NCBI GenBank assembly: GCA_016098155.1
Contig: JAAAJB010000057.1
Coordinates: forward strand, 1-64,000
Reading direction: 5' to 3'
Length of the DNA stretch: 64,000 nt
Source: Actinomortierella ambigua
Taxonomy: Eukaryota; Mortierellomycota; Mortierellomycetes; Mortierellales; Mortierellaceae
The notes under the pieces were generated by a model that worked only from the letters and a program-made list of their open reading frames with translations, made no database searches and had not been told where the DNA came from. Position numbers and translations under genes: made by a program. The first letter of the stretch is position 1. Each line of letters opens with the position of its first letter. Of this stretch, positions 36,405-48,145 are shown one piece after another.

Positions 36405-36417
36405 GCTTTTATATAAA
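36405..36417 (+). promoter_or_regulatory. TATA box upstream of the 36698 gene
   Basis: CTTTTATATAAAG on +, followed about 70 nt later by the first ATG (36485) and about 280 nt later by the ATG at 36698. It implies a + strand transcript crossing the inverted repeat at 36481-36680. Confidence 0.4.
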
Positions 36418-36480
36418 GACTCGCTCCACGGCTTAAAAAACAGAATATCTGTCGACTTTCCACTTTTCTCATTCAAATCC

Positions 36481-36680
36481 TTCAATGCCTTCTTTGTTTG
36501 TTCCAACTCTCCCTCCCCCCCCCCTTCCCTTTGGTGACCAGACATCTCTAATCAAGCTTGCCAGCGTGGGGGGTATCACCGCCCACAACGGATACCACAA
36601 CGGTAGCAGGCTTGACTAGGGGAGTCGGGCCGTCAAAGGGAAGGGGGGGGGGGTTGGAACCCATAAAGAAGGCATTGAAG
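36481..36680. repeat. Inverted repeat with poly-C/poly-G arms
   Basis: The left arm (about 36481-36532) and the reverse complement of the right arm (about 36633-36680) share TTCAATGCCTTCTTT, then GTTCCAAC, a C9-C11 run and TTCCCTTT. The loop is about 100 nt. Both arms begin, in their own orientation, with an ATG opening a short proline-rich frame. Confidence 0.6.
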
Positions 36681-37205
36681 GCGTTTGGTGGATTACCATG
36701 AACAATTTCGGTCAGCAGCCCGCGCGCAAAACGTAAGCGTCAATTGTTTCTTTGCCCTTTCTCGGTTTTGATACACGCTAATCGGAGTCAAACCACCAGA
36801 GATAAGTAGCTTTCCTTCCTGCTTTCCGTGATTCTCTCAGCCGTTTCATGTGTCAACCACCACGCATCGAGAGCTCCTCGCCGGTGGTTTGGTTGATACA
36901 TGAGGTGTCTGAGGATACCAAGGAAAGCAAGAAAGAAAGCAGCTTATCTCCAATGGTCTGGGTGCGATGAACGTGCAACAAAACCGTGCAAGTAGGAGAA
37001 AGCAAGCATTCGGCACTTACGCTTCGAGCCGAGCTGCTAATTGAGGTTGTGAACGGTAAACACATCTTTGGTACGAGCATGCACACAGCCGGTGAGAGAC
37101 TGGCATCTCTTGTGAACGGCGTTGCGGGATGGTGCTCACCTCCTCTTCCTCATTTCCTCCACTCTCCCCATCGTGTCTATCCTGTCTATCCTCCTCCTTC
37201 TCTCC

Positions 37206-37210
37206 CTTTG

Positions 37211-37247
<37 letters not shown>
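37206..37247. repeat. (CT)n microsatellite
   Basis: About 20 CT units on +, followed by GA-rich sequence; located in the proposed long intron of the 36698 gene. Confidence 0.9.
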
Positions 37248-37251
<4 letters not shown>

Positions 37252-38176
37252 GGGTGGAAGAGAGAGAGCTCTCTTTCGTAGGGTCAGCACTGTATTTCAA
37301 ACTCCGTTGGGGTTGGGCGCAGAGAAGCAGTGCAAGGGGGGGGGCTCAGGTGGTCTGGGACCTTTTTATTTGGACCCATTCCATGGATTCTCATACTTTT
37401 CATCATTCTCCTTTTCTCTCTCTCACATCTCGCAAACACACTCGCTCTCTCCCCCCCTCGCTGTAGGACCAACGACTGGACCAACGGCAACACTCCAGCT
37501 GTCACCAAGACTCGACAGCAGAGCTGGCCATATTTCGCATGACCACGCAAAATGAACTCCAACAGACGATTAGTGGACTACCACGACTCAGGACTAAGCC
37601 CGCCACGAGCGCCAACCTTCCGACGCTCGGCCACTTTGTGAAGCGCGTCGTAGGCAACATCAACCGGAGCGGCAGAAAGTGGACTCGAAACCAGACTGGT
37701 TTCGAGTCTAGGCGGGAGGCTCAACAACGAGAGGAACAGCAATGGCGGGAGCAGTATCCGTACCTGGTTGTACGCAGGAACGCTGCTCTCTCGCGAAAAA
37801 GGTGAGTTCCAAGGCAAGTTGGCGGCCAATCTGGCTACGGTGCACGATTTGATCGAGAAACGGTAGCTGTCTCCTGGATATGAGGACATACAGGCAACAT
37901 GCGCAATGAGCGCACCCCCGCACAGAGGAAACGGCGTGGCATGTCCACCTGGCGCCGCAAAGGACATACGAAGCTTCGCTCGTCTCAACGGCACTATGAT
38001 CAAAGTAAATACAGTCCCCACCATCGAGCGTGGCGCACCAACGGCATATACTGCGCTATATCCCCGACATTGACAACACGGAATGGCGTTCGATGTTATC
38101 CATTGTTCATGAAAACACTGTGGCTCGCTCGTTTCAGAGTAACCGAGCCGGCACCCAGAAGTGGACGCACAGGGTC

Positions 38177-38199
38177 AAAAAAAAAAAAAAAAAAAAAAA
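38177..38199. repeat. A23 homopolymer
   Basis: 23 consecutive A on + within a possible intron of the uncharacterised 36698 gene. Confidence 0.95.
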
Positions 38200-38891
38200 C
38201 AACTTCTTAGCTTGTTTCCGACCCTCATTACCGGACGCCCACCAACCGTCACTGTAACTGACGATGATCCGCAGACAGTGCGGGACAGAGAAAGAGAACA
38301 ACTCTCACGGTTGGCGGTGCTCTACAACATGGGGGGACCAGTGCCGCATATGGGACGATACCATCACGATGCTCCGATTGTGGGGCAACGACACCACTGC
38401 CAAAGCCAACAAGAACCGACGGCGGAAGCGCGGGGCTAGTGTTACGGAACCTGCGGCTGATGCAGGTCACGTTTACACCTTTTCTATTCACCGATGCACG
38501 GCAACATCTCCCGGCAGCCTGCTTCATCCATGGAACATTGGAACATTTGATATTAGAGAGAGGTCCATGGCAAATGTCCACGCTACCATTGAACAAGTGG
38601 TCAGTTCGTCGCCTATGTTGTGGGATAATGTCAAAACAGCTCACTACAAACTTCATTCAACTCTTTCGAACGACGCAGTCGATGTCAGTAAAATCAGCCA
38701 CCAGCTTGTTCGTTTCCTGGAAGAGGAGTCATTCGAGAAGGAGGTGCGAGGCGACGGCTGGGTAGCAACTTTCGAATGATACTGTACCCAAGATCCAGCG
38801 GTATGGGACCAACACTGGCTTAATGATCATGGTTTTCATCACTCACCAGACACCTGTTACTACGAGGACGGCATATGCCAGAGAACTGAAT

Positions 38892-39832
38892 AAATAAAAA
38901 GAAAGCGACGGATGAAACGATGATGTTAGACCACGACATTGGTGCTGTAGCCGTTCCCAGGACAGACAGATGACGGGCGGGAAGGGTAAAGCTTTTATGT
39001 CAATCTTCATTTCATGTTTTCCCCTACTAGACTCTTTTGCCTCGATGGGTCTGTGCGTGTGTGTGTGGACAGAAGGGTGCCCATTGGCTTTCTTTTTGTG
39101 ATTCTTCCATAAACATCACCTTTGTTGGTGCCTTCTTCAGTCGATAGCTACGATCGTTCCTTGCTGCTACATGACAGACGCAGGCTAGTGCTGTGGTCAG
39201 TGTGATGTCTTTGCCTTCTCTTCCCATCTCACATACTCAAAGAATTCAAGCTAAAAACAAGCCTTCCTCTATACACACACGCATACAACGCACTCGACTG
39301 TTTGATCATATAAAGACATCAGACTTGCAAAAGAGGAGAGCAACGGTTGATGGGTGGAATGATAATCCAATACAGCCGCACCGGAGAGATAGCTCTCTAT
39401 CCCCCAGCCACGTTGTCCTATGGCTGCTGCTGCTCGGATGCAACCCAGCTCAACCTGCGAGGGGGTTTCCTAGTCGCGTTTGTCTGTCTGTCTGTCTGTG
39501 CACCATGGCTCACCACAGCGACGGAGTGTGACTGTGTGTATGGTTAACAATTAGAAGAAGGAAAAGGCCTTCCTTTCCCCCTCGCTCTCTTTATGAGTGT
39601 GTGTCTCCGAGGCAAATCTTTTACTTTTTCACTCTCCTCTTTTTTTTTTTTGGTGTTTCGCTCACTCCTTCCTTCTCCCCCCCCCCACCCAGCACTTGTT
39701 CATTGGGAACAATTCTTCCCTCCCTCCCCCCTTCCCTCCTCTCCATTCGTAGTGTCGCTCCTTCATTGCCACGACAACGAGATTCCCATCACTCCATCTT
39801 CCTCTTTGTCCAGGCGAGAGGCGATTTGCATC
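38892..39832. other. SET9 upstream region
   Basis: 940 bp with pyrimidine-rich stretches (39,600-39,760), a poly-C run and a TCTG tetranucleotide repeat near 39,480-39,497. Likely promoter and 5' UTR of SET9. No other gene was seen. Confidence 0.55.
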
Positions 39833-42800
39833 ATGAACCTGCAAACGCTTTCTTTCCTGGACGACTTGCTGTCCGACATCGTCCTCGATAGATTCCTGGA
39901 CTTTCGGACACACAAAATGAACCAAGACTTCATACCATTGACTCCCAATCACCCCAATATCGTGCTTAACAACATGGGCCTCTCCTCTTCCTCTTCGCCT
40001 CTCTCGCTCACTACTACAAGTGAGCATGGTCTGACGGAGGAGAATCGCGACGCGGATTGCTCCTCTTCTCATTCGCTGGTTGCCCCCCAACCTCCATCCG
40101 CCAAGCACCACGATGGCCCAAATGCTATGGACGCACTCAAATGTGCAGTGTTGGACATCATCCAAGTTCATATCATTGTGAATTCACGCGTTACGGCGGC
40201 CGTCGATGCATTACTTGAGTATGTTCATTCTCGAGGTTTGAACTTGTGTTGATTTTACAGCCGTGGACAGGAATTATTGGAGACTGACACACTTTTTTTT
40301 TTTTTTTTTTTTTTTTACTTTACTTTGTAGAATTGATGTAATCAAGCAGATTCTTGCGGCAAGGGCCAAGGAGACCTATGATTTAGAGAAAGACCAGGCC
40401 ACCAACTTCGCCGAGTGCCTGAACAAGCTCCATGCCGACTTTCGAACGTGAGTGTTTCTCTGTGCTCTTGTGATGTGTGGCATTGGACACATGAATGTAG
40501 TAGGTCCAAGCGCCTCTCATGGCAAGTATATCATTCGAGGAGCTAACCATAGCCTTTACTGGACTCAAATAGCCATGCGAAGCGATACCTGGGTCTATAT
40601 ATGCCCAAGGCCGGCATCGAGATTGGGCAGACAGATCGGTATACAGCTGTCACTAACAAGTCAGAAGCTTGTGTCACCGCCAACCTCAGTTTCTCCCCTG
40701 GAGATCAACTGCGGTGTTGCACTGGAACAATCGCTGTTCTTTCAGAACAGGAAGAGAAGGAGTTAGAGCATGACACAAAAGACTTTAGTGTCATCCGCAC
40801 CAGTCGCCGTGGCACTTGTCTGTTCCTTGGACCAGCGCGTTTCGTCAATGTAAGCAGTGAAAGACCTTCCATGGTACCAGTAACGCAGCGTTTGGGCTCT
40901 TAGTCTAGAGGGTCACACAACCGAAATCTAACGATCTTCTTCTTTTATCTTGCATCCTCGATAGCACGACTGCGATCCAAACTGTGAGTTCATTCCTGCA
41001 GGGCAAGAAGCCATCAGCTTCAAAGTCATCAAGCCAATTCATGTCAACGACGAGATCACGACAAAGTACGGCGACAACTACTTTGGACCGAACAACAGAG
41101 AGTGTTTGTGTGCGACTTGCGAAAGGTAATATTTGCTTTATGCATGTCTGAATGAACAATGTGAAGTCTCAGTGCTTAGTCTTTGCAACATACTCACTCC
41201 CTTATCCTTTCCCTGGGATGCCTTTTCTAGACGAAAAGAGGGTGCATTTTCAATGAATGCACCCATGGAAGAGGTGGAGGAGGCGCCCGTCTTTGATATT
41301 TTAGACGACGAAGAACCAATGACTCGTCGTCTGAGATCGCGCAATGCTAGAGCAGGTAATGAATGTGCCGACGATTGTTTTGTTTTGTCTTGTATCTGCT
41401 TGCACAAAAAAAATATAGAAAAAAACGAAGCATACTCACACATGCCATTTCACACTTCAATAGCGGCTCCAGCTCCTATCATGATCACTCCGCCACGACA
41501 GGCCAGCTCACCCCTGCGGACCCAGTCGCCAGATATCAATCCAAAGGCACCAGAGGTGGCGCCTCCAACTCCTGAGGAAGACCAGCCTCCCAGTGAGAGT
41601 ATCTCCAGCGACATTGCTGCACCTGGTCCTATCAACCAAAGTCCTTCAGATGCAGAACTCGCGGCTGCAATTGTCCTTTCGTCACTTGGCGTACCATGCT
41701 CGCCAGACGTACTCCAGCCAAAAACCTCCTTCGACAGTGACATGTACAAAATCCCGCTCGACAACGATTCATCATTTGGCTCTGAACAATCCGACGGCCT
41801 TTCGATCGCACCAGCTGACGACGCTCCAGCCGACGAAGTTTCAGCCGACGAAGTTCCAGCCGACGAAGCTCCAGCTGACGAAGCTCCAGTCATGGACGAC
41901 CTTTGCGACAAGTTTTGCCGCTTGGATGTGTACCAAGAAAAAAATTTCCGAATGACGATTGGCTTCCTCGTCAATTCCACCGACTCGGATGATGATGACA
42001 GCAGTGACACGCTCTCTTCCCCAGGAGAAGATTCAGATGACTCTGATCAGGAGAGCCGACCACAAATCTCTGTCAGTGCACAGACTATGCCGTGCGACAA
42101 ACTGTACGTGTTTGATCTGGGCCATCATGTCCACACGTGGGAATAACTTGGCACGTTTGGTCATCCCTTTCTGTGGAGTAAACTAACTAGTCCATTGTAC
42201 TTTGTTCAAAATGATTAGGTCAAGCAGGAGCAGGCGGCCGGTACAGACATTCTCCAACAATGGAGCCACTAGTTCTTTCACCTGCAGCAACTGTGAGCTC
42301 GAGTTGCCAATGAAGGATCGAGGCGATGGCCTACAGTGCCGCCGATGCCAGCGACATTTTCTCATCTTCCATACCAATTGGCCGAAGCGAAGCAAAAAGC
42401 CTCTTTTGCAGCATCTGGAGAGGCTGCGGCTTGCCGAGAAGGCTCGACAAAGAGCAGAAGCATCGGCATCGCGACAAGAAGAGCGGGCAATGGCACGAAA
42501 ACATCAGCGCCAAGAACGGGCCATAAAGAAGCAAGCAGAGAAAAGCAATATGCTGGTATCGGAGGAAGGAGGTCTCCCCACCAGGCCATCCAAAACTGCC
42601 ACCAAGGTGGCGAATACCCCAAGGACTCTCCATCCGTTCCAAGAACGGCCATGTGCCGTGTTCGTGGACCCTCAGGACAATCCTAGCCTCTTTTGGTGGC
42701 CGGCCATCACCATCCCTCTGCATCAGATAAGTAGCACTATGCCCAGTCTTGCAAGCTTCAAGAGCTCGAAGGGCAGGTCTGAGGAGGAGGAAACCGATGA

Positions 42801-45783
42801 CGACTCCAAAGAGGAGAGTAACGAAGACAAGGTGCTTGTACGTTGCCTGGAGGACAAAGCCTACTGGGGTTGTACCATCGATGAGCTCAAGGTCTTCGAT
42901 CCACTGGCAGAGCCCTACACAACGTATGCTTCTCAATTCAAGCAGGAGTTCACCGATCACCAGGCGGTTGTGCGCGCTAAAGAGTACCTGGATGAGGGTG
43001 TGGTGCCAAAGGGTTTTCGATGGCGAGGAATGGACCCTGAGAGCCGATACACACCTCAACAACTCAGCGATCAGATCACACTACACAACCAACACAAGCA
43101 AGACCTTCAGGCAGGAACCCCGACGGCTGTCTCGACATACTCGTCAAATTTTCCAGGATCCACCCCCCTCATTGCCACAGCTGTTTCCCCCACCTCATCG
43201 TCTCTTGAGAGTCCCTTGTCCTCGACGCTCTCGTCCGTTGGCTCTATGCTGAAGTCGCACTCAGCACCAACATTAACTTCAACGTCAACAATGTCAGTGC
43301 CAAAGCCACCAAAGAGAACAAATAGCCGACCGAGCAAGAGTACAGCGTCGTCCAACGGCGAGGATACTACCAACACATCCAGGCAGAAGGACAACCGGCA
43401 GACCAAAGACGACGAGGAGGATAGCAAAAAGCCCAAACGAGGATACACCAAACAAATCAAGGACGATACTTCGCCGAGAGTGACAGGAAAGATTGGCCCC
43501 CCGTTTTTCACAGACCGTATTGTGTTCACAGTCACTACAACCCCTTCGCCTGACAACTTGGCGGAGCGCGTCAGTCTGCCCTCATTTCTGACCAACGTCC
43601 TCACAGCCAGCGAACCTGCGTCTGGCATGAATCCAGCCTCCCCTTGGGACATTACTTCAGGGACATCTTCAAGTGCCTTTGTTCCCGATCGCACAGAGTC
43701 AGGTCCTCCGTCCTCAGAAGTGACTTTGCCTACGTTGACAGTTGGGCCCTCTGCCTCGAAAAAGCGTGCCAGGCCGTCGACTCCAAATCCAGGCAAGAAG
43801 AAGGCTCGCCTGCTGGAGGCCACCCCAACTGTACACGACGAATCCTGTGCCGTCACCCCTCACCCTCCCTCGCCCTCTTTGCACCAGCCATCGGCTACCC
43901 CCGATATCGCTGACCCTACCTCTTCTGCAGCTACTCTCTCTGGCGCCACGTCCACCTCTATTTCTGTTGCCATTGCAACCAATGTCGGCGAATCAAGCCA
44001 ACCTTCCCTATCAGTAACTTTGACGTCTCTGCCGCCCGTCACAGGCGATTCTACCACTCAAGGTGCTGCTGAGGGCTCTATCCATGACACTCTTCCCAAG
44101 CCTCCACCAAAGAAAGCGCGACCCCCCAAGACCAAGAAGCCTCAAAAGGTCCAGCCGGTTCAGGAGCAGTCGCTTGAACAGCCGTCGGGGATGGAGCAGT
44201 CGCCTGAACAGCCGCCGGAGAAGGAGCAGGGGCCTGAACAGCTGCCGGACAAGGAGCAGGAGCAGATGCCGTCGCCGGAACAGTCGCAGGTGCATGGACA
44301 AACAGCAGCTCCACAATCAAAGTCAACAAAGAACAAGAAGCGCGCTCCCAAGACTGCAGCGTTGACGACTGCGAAGCCCCTTGTTGAACAGTCAGAGGAG
44401 ACATCCACCTCGTCCTCAGTAGATCTGCAAACCGAACTTAAGTCGGAGGAGCCGTCGGGGGAGCTGTCAGAGGAGCAGAGGCAGCAAATGTCTGTCAAAG
44501 GTAGTGACAAGAAGCCGCGAGCGAAGGCGAAGGCCAAGGTGGCAGGCGAGGCATCAGGACATGCGCCGAAGAACCCTGCCGGCACGTCCAAGCCGAAGAC
44601 ACCGCGTCCGAAAAAGGCCAAGATCGCAGCCACGCCAACTCCCGAGCAACCATCCGACCAGGCACCAGCTCCTGCGGAAGGTTCTAACCCGACGAAAGGA
44701 CGGAAAAGAAAATCTGAAGATGACCAAAAGCCGCTCATAACATTTCAACCAGTGGTCCCAATGACTACCGCCTCTTCCACCACAACCGCTTCCACATTCA
44801 CCATCGCTTCTACGACCATCGCCACCGCCACCGTTCCTGTCACCGCCCCTGCCACCGCCCCCGCCCCTGCCCCCGCCACAAAAGGCAAAAGAAAGGGCCA
44901 TGAGGAGTCAACTGACTCTTCCGAGGACAAGGAGAACGTCGAGAACCAGAGCAAAAAGCAGAAGAAGAGCCAGAAAATGGCGAAGGATTCACCCGCCCTC
45001 ATGAAGCCAGGCGCCAAGAAGCAGCGAGCGAAAGGACAGGCTCCCAGTCGAGGTGATGGACAGCTTCCAAAGCAGACACCTCCGCCACCCCAAGCCACAG
45101 TCGAGGATGGAGACAAGGAGCAGGTTGCTGTCAGTGCTGTGCAAGAAGAATCTCCGCCAGATGACGACAACGTCGACAACGCTGACAACGCCGACAACGC
45201 TGACAACGCCGACAACGCTGACAACGCCGACAACGACGGTAGCGACGGTGACGACGGCAAGCACGAGGTCCCTCATAATCAGGATGGCGACCAAGGCATG
45301 GGTGAGCATGCATCCTCCAACAGCGACACCCTCCAGCTCAGTCGTGAGGTTCGGTTGCTTGGCGTTTGGATGATCAAGAACCAAACACTGGACACAGCCA
45401 ACGAGGTAGACGCGCTTGATCATCACGGCGTCTGGACCAGAGGCACCCGCCCTCGCAAACCTACCCAAAGTGCGACTCAGAAGCAGGGAAGGCAGTCTAA
45501 GAAGACGTACGAGGATGCGGAGGCGGAATCGAAGGCAGAAGAAGTAGCAGACGAGGAGAAGGACGACGAGGAGGAGGACATGGACGTGGAGGTGGTGGAC
45601 GTGGAGTTGATAGACGAGCAGAGCGAGCCACCAACGTCAACTGTAGGAGTAAAACGCAACCGGGAGCTGGCTGATCTTGCCTACTGGACTATCAAGAACA
45701 GCGACGTCAATGCCAGCACCTCCGACGACGATAACGAGGACGAGAAGCGTGCGTCGAAACGGCTCAGACTACAAAAAAAATAG
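39833..45783 (+). CDS. SET9: Histone H4-Lys20 methyltransferase Set9/Suv4-20 with PWWP-like domain
   Basis: Seven exons, 39833-40218, 40331-40447, 40573-40849, 40965-41125, 41231-41355, 41464-42103 and 42219-45783, give 1,756 aa. It methylates H4K20 on chromatin. The N-terminus MNLQTLSFLDDLLSDIVLD.. is Set9-specific. The SET core spans about 170-313: KRYLGLYMPKAGIEI, TNKSEACVTAN, GTIAVLSEQEEKELE, GTCLFLGPARFVNHDCDPNC and TTKYGDNYFGPNNRECLCATCE with post-SET cysteines. A C4 zinc ribbon (CSNC..CRRC, about 591-612) follows, then a PWWP-like block (CAVFVDP..FWWPAITIP and LVRCLEDKAYWGC..LKVFDP, about 713-797). The remaining ~950 residues are Pro/Ser/Glu/Lys-rich. Coding repeats: 15-nt units at 41811-41888 and 9-nt units at 45172-45234. 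Typical fungal Set9 is much shorter. The catalytic part looks intact. Confidence 0.92.
40293..40316. repeat. T24 homopolymer in SET9 intron 1
   Basis: 24 consecutive T on + just before the acceptor TTTGTAG; probably an extreme polypyrimidine tract. Confidence 0.9.
41811..41888 (+). repeat. 15-nt tandem repeat in SET9 exon 6
   Basis: About five units encoding (P/S)ADE(A/V) on +. The inverted SET9 copy carries unrelated sequence exactly here. Confidence 0.85.
45172..45234 (+). repeat. 9-nt minisatellite in SET9 exon 7
   Basis: Seven units of GYYGACAAC encoding V/A-D-N repeats. Frame is kept at any copy number, so length polymorphism between strains is likely. Confidence 0.95.
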
Positions 45784-45911
45784 ATGGTTGAGATTCCTTT
45801 TTTTTTCACTCGCCATACCTCATCGTCATCACCATCACTATCATTTTCATTACCGTCAGAATTTTCAACCCACCAGCACCACAGCACGACCCATGTAACA
45901 ACAACCTTGCA

Positions 45912-46415
45912 TGTATTATATTTGCTTCTTTACTTTCATCATTCTGTACTTTATTTACACTTGCTCTTAATCGCAATAAATGGTCGTGCTCTAGGGAAAC
46001 AAAGTTCAAACAATTATCTTTTCATGGTGTGTGTAGTCGACTACAAAGCTCTTTCACTAGCGATGCATTGCACTATCGTTTCTCGCGAGAGATTGATCCT
46101 GATGATGACATGGATGCCATAGGTACCTCACCTGAGGATGACCAATAGTCGCTAACGACTTTTCTCTCAACAGTCCCAACGACCACCGCCTCAACCACCA
46201 TCAAGCAGCAGAGCACGAGGAGCAAGATAAACAGAGGCACCAGACCTCGCATAGTCACTTTCGACGCGACACAGAGGCATGGAAAGCCATCTATGAAGAA
46301 GCGCAAGGAGGCGGAGGCAGAAATGGATGCGGATGAAATAGCAGACAGAAAGAAGCAGGGCACGACGACTAAACGGAGGAGGAAGGGTAAGGAGGTACGA
46401 CAGCCGAAGGGAGAG
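45912..46415 (+). repeat. Inverted segmental repeat, arm 1 (SET9 3' flank)
   Basis: About 504 nt that match, in reverse orientation, 50611-51107 with roughly 15 differences by eye. It carries coding-like sequence with an intron signature: ALHYRFSREIDPDDDMDAIG, GTACCT..CAACAG, then the basic segment MKKRKEAEAEMDADEIADRK. The parent gene is not recognised. The arm starts about 130 nt after the SET9 stop codon. Confidence 0.85.
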
Positions 46416-46879
46416 ACGATATCCCTTTGGTCTGCCGGCAATTGCCTCGTCTTGAGCGTAAAAAACTGCCTTCTGTTCGTCGCTACGACTCATATCTTCT
46501 TCGTGATGCTCTACGAAAACGATGTTCGCGCGCTTTTTCCGAGCCTTGCACAAACCCTGTTGATGAGATCTCTATGGCAGAGTCAACCAACCCTCTCCTG
46601 TCTCCTGTCTTTTTTTTTTTCGCAACACACTTCGTCGCCTTCAGCCATTACACTTGTGATGCCTCGTCCCTCCTGCGAGAATCGCCGTTGCTGAATGCGG
46701 GACCATTCGATGCCCTTACCTTGTCTTCTAGCGCATTTGCTTTCTAGATGGCTAGACGCGCCACCGCAAAGTCATAGTGGAAGAAGGAAGAAGGGAAGCA
46801 CGCTGTCGCGACCAACGGAAAGCATGAGGAGTCTCCGTCAGATGACAAATGACGAAAGGATTGGCACCAATATGGGGCT

Positions 46880-47720
46880 GTACCAGCCTTGCCTACTCTT
46901 TCTTTTTGATACTACGTGCCTTAAGAAAAATGGACACGAATTGAACCACCATGGTCTACTGCTGCCTGTTGCGCCTAAAGGGCTGCCATGTGATGCAACT
47001 CGATAGTATGTGCGCGAGCGAAAGGAGGTGTGGGGCGAAAAAGGGGGTGTCTACATCTATAGGTGTGTTTATCATGCCCGTGTTGTCACCAACGGTAACA
47101 TCTGAAAAAGCGACGACGAGATCAAAGCCTTTCAAGATGCTTGGTACATACCCGTGTGCGAGAGTCTATGGCGACTTTCCCAGTTCAGGACTTGTGGTCG
47201 TTCACTAAGCGTCTACGGCCTACCTATGCACCTCAAAGATCAGCACTTTGCTCACTTTTGGGGCAGGTCAACCACTGGCTGAAGCAATTTATGATGCGGT
47301 CAGGCGAAGCAATAAACTTGAAGCCTGATTTGCCTTGAATCAAGCAGGCGAGATGCCAGAAAATACACACACACACACACACACAGAATTACTCTTTTCA
47401 TCACGTCTGGCAAGGCAACCTCTGGAAGAACCGCAAATCAAGAAATGTTGTCAGTCGCGCATTCAATGTTAATATCACAAATGAAGAGCTTCACGCACTG
47501 CGAATATTGCTCCACCACGCCAGAGGAGCAACGAGCCGGCAAAACCTCGCCAAAATAGACGATGTCAAGTACCACTCCTGACAAGAAGTCCTCAAGACAA
47601 GGGATTTGATTTAAGGCGATGAACTATGGGTTTCGGCTATTGAGGAAGCCAAGTTCTACAAGTTAGACGCCATTTATAGATTTGAGGATGACAACGAGCT
47701 ACCGTACGACTGCGGCCGTT
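46880..47720 (+). mobile_element. Decayed Helitron Rep/helicase fragment
   Basis: Several + strand fragments in shifting frames, broken by stops, follow the order of Helitron Pif1-type helicase proteins: DEIKAFQDAWYIPVCESLWRL (about 47116), LPMHLKDQHFAHFWGR (about 47223) and NEELHALRILLHHARGATS (about 47481), then LAKIDDVKYHS and DELWVSAIEEA. Intact Helitrons show DEIxxFxxARY..EAxWRL and a YxLRxLLxxVxGxTSFxxLRTVDG block. Multiple stops and frameshifts make it non-functional. Element ends were not located. Similarity is from recall of the family. Confidence 0.7.
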
Positions 47721-48039
47721 CAAAATTGTCAATAGTTATTGGGCAGAGGCACAATATTCTCACCCCCTGAATAAAAAGATCTCCCAGGGAGGAGGTCAGT
47801 GCACAAAACATGACGCTTATGCCGTAGAACGTGAGGAACAACCTGCGTGGTGACTGGCGAGAGCACACTAAGATGGATGGTACCTGTTCTACCTGTTCAG
47901 GCGTGAGATATTCGCTCCCCTTTCGTTGTTGATACAGGAGAGTCAGCAATCATCCATCCATCCAAGCAAATCAAAAGGGTATTCTCACCCCTTATCCAAC
48001 AATGCGCTCAATACTTGAGCGTGAGAATCAAGTTCTACT

Positions 48040-48052
48040 CAAATATAAAAGC
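48040..48052 (+). promoter_or_regulatory. TATA box of the secreted trefoil-like gene
   Basis: CAAATATAAAAGC on +, about 100 bp upstream of the ATG at 48146. A clear TATA element suggests inducible or high expression. Confidence 0.5.
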
Positions 48053-48145
48053 AGACCCTTCAGTCATGCGCTGGAAGCGTCATTGCCTCATCCTTGTCTC
48101 TCCTCCATCCGGCTACTCACCTACCTCTCACAACACAACAACAAC

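Larger units (their letters stand above)
35213..36697. other. Repeat-bearing intergenic region
   Basis: 1.5 kb between the AP-3 delta start and the possible gene at 36698. It contains nested inverted repeats (35527-36000), a GA run, a + strand TATA box near 36407 and a second inverted repeat (36481-36680). No complete coding gene was recognised. Confidence 0.6.
36698..38891 (+). pseudogene. Uncharacterised gene, damaged or not resolvable by eye
   Basis: A first exon at 36698-36730 (MNNFGQQPAQN, donor GTAAGC) joins in frame to 37467 (acceptor TGTAG), giving DQRLDQRQHSSCHQDSTAEL and then a basic ORF to 37801. Beyond it, protein-like stretches sit in different frames: EFQGKLAANLATVHDLIEKR at 37804-37863 (+1 shift), HILRYIPDIDNTEWRSMLS at about 38039-38095, and a frame from 38277 to the TGA at 38777-38779 that reads on (YCTQDPAVWDQHWLNDHG) to a TAA at 38889-38891. 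A possible phase-0 intron with a weak donor (38176-38276, containing A23) would join two of these. I cannot build one clean model. It is either a spliced gene with errors or a decayed transposon or host gene. No family was recognised. Confidence 0.35.
46416..48145. other. Repeat-rich gap with Helitron debris and the trefoil-gene promoter
   Basis: Contains a protein-like + strand stretch at about 46,430-46,580 (RRYDSYLLRDALRKRCSR) that I cannot assign, the decayed Helitron at 46,880-47,720, a CA microsatellite near 47,367-47,384, and the promoter of the gene at 48,146. Confidence 0.5.

Noticed and set aside
37578..38024. 148-codon minus ORF opposite the 36698 gene
   Set aside because: Less protein-like than the + strand frames and without splice or family support.
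43107..43856. 249-codon minus ORF
   Set aside because: Antisense shadow of SET9 exon 7.
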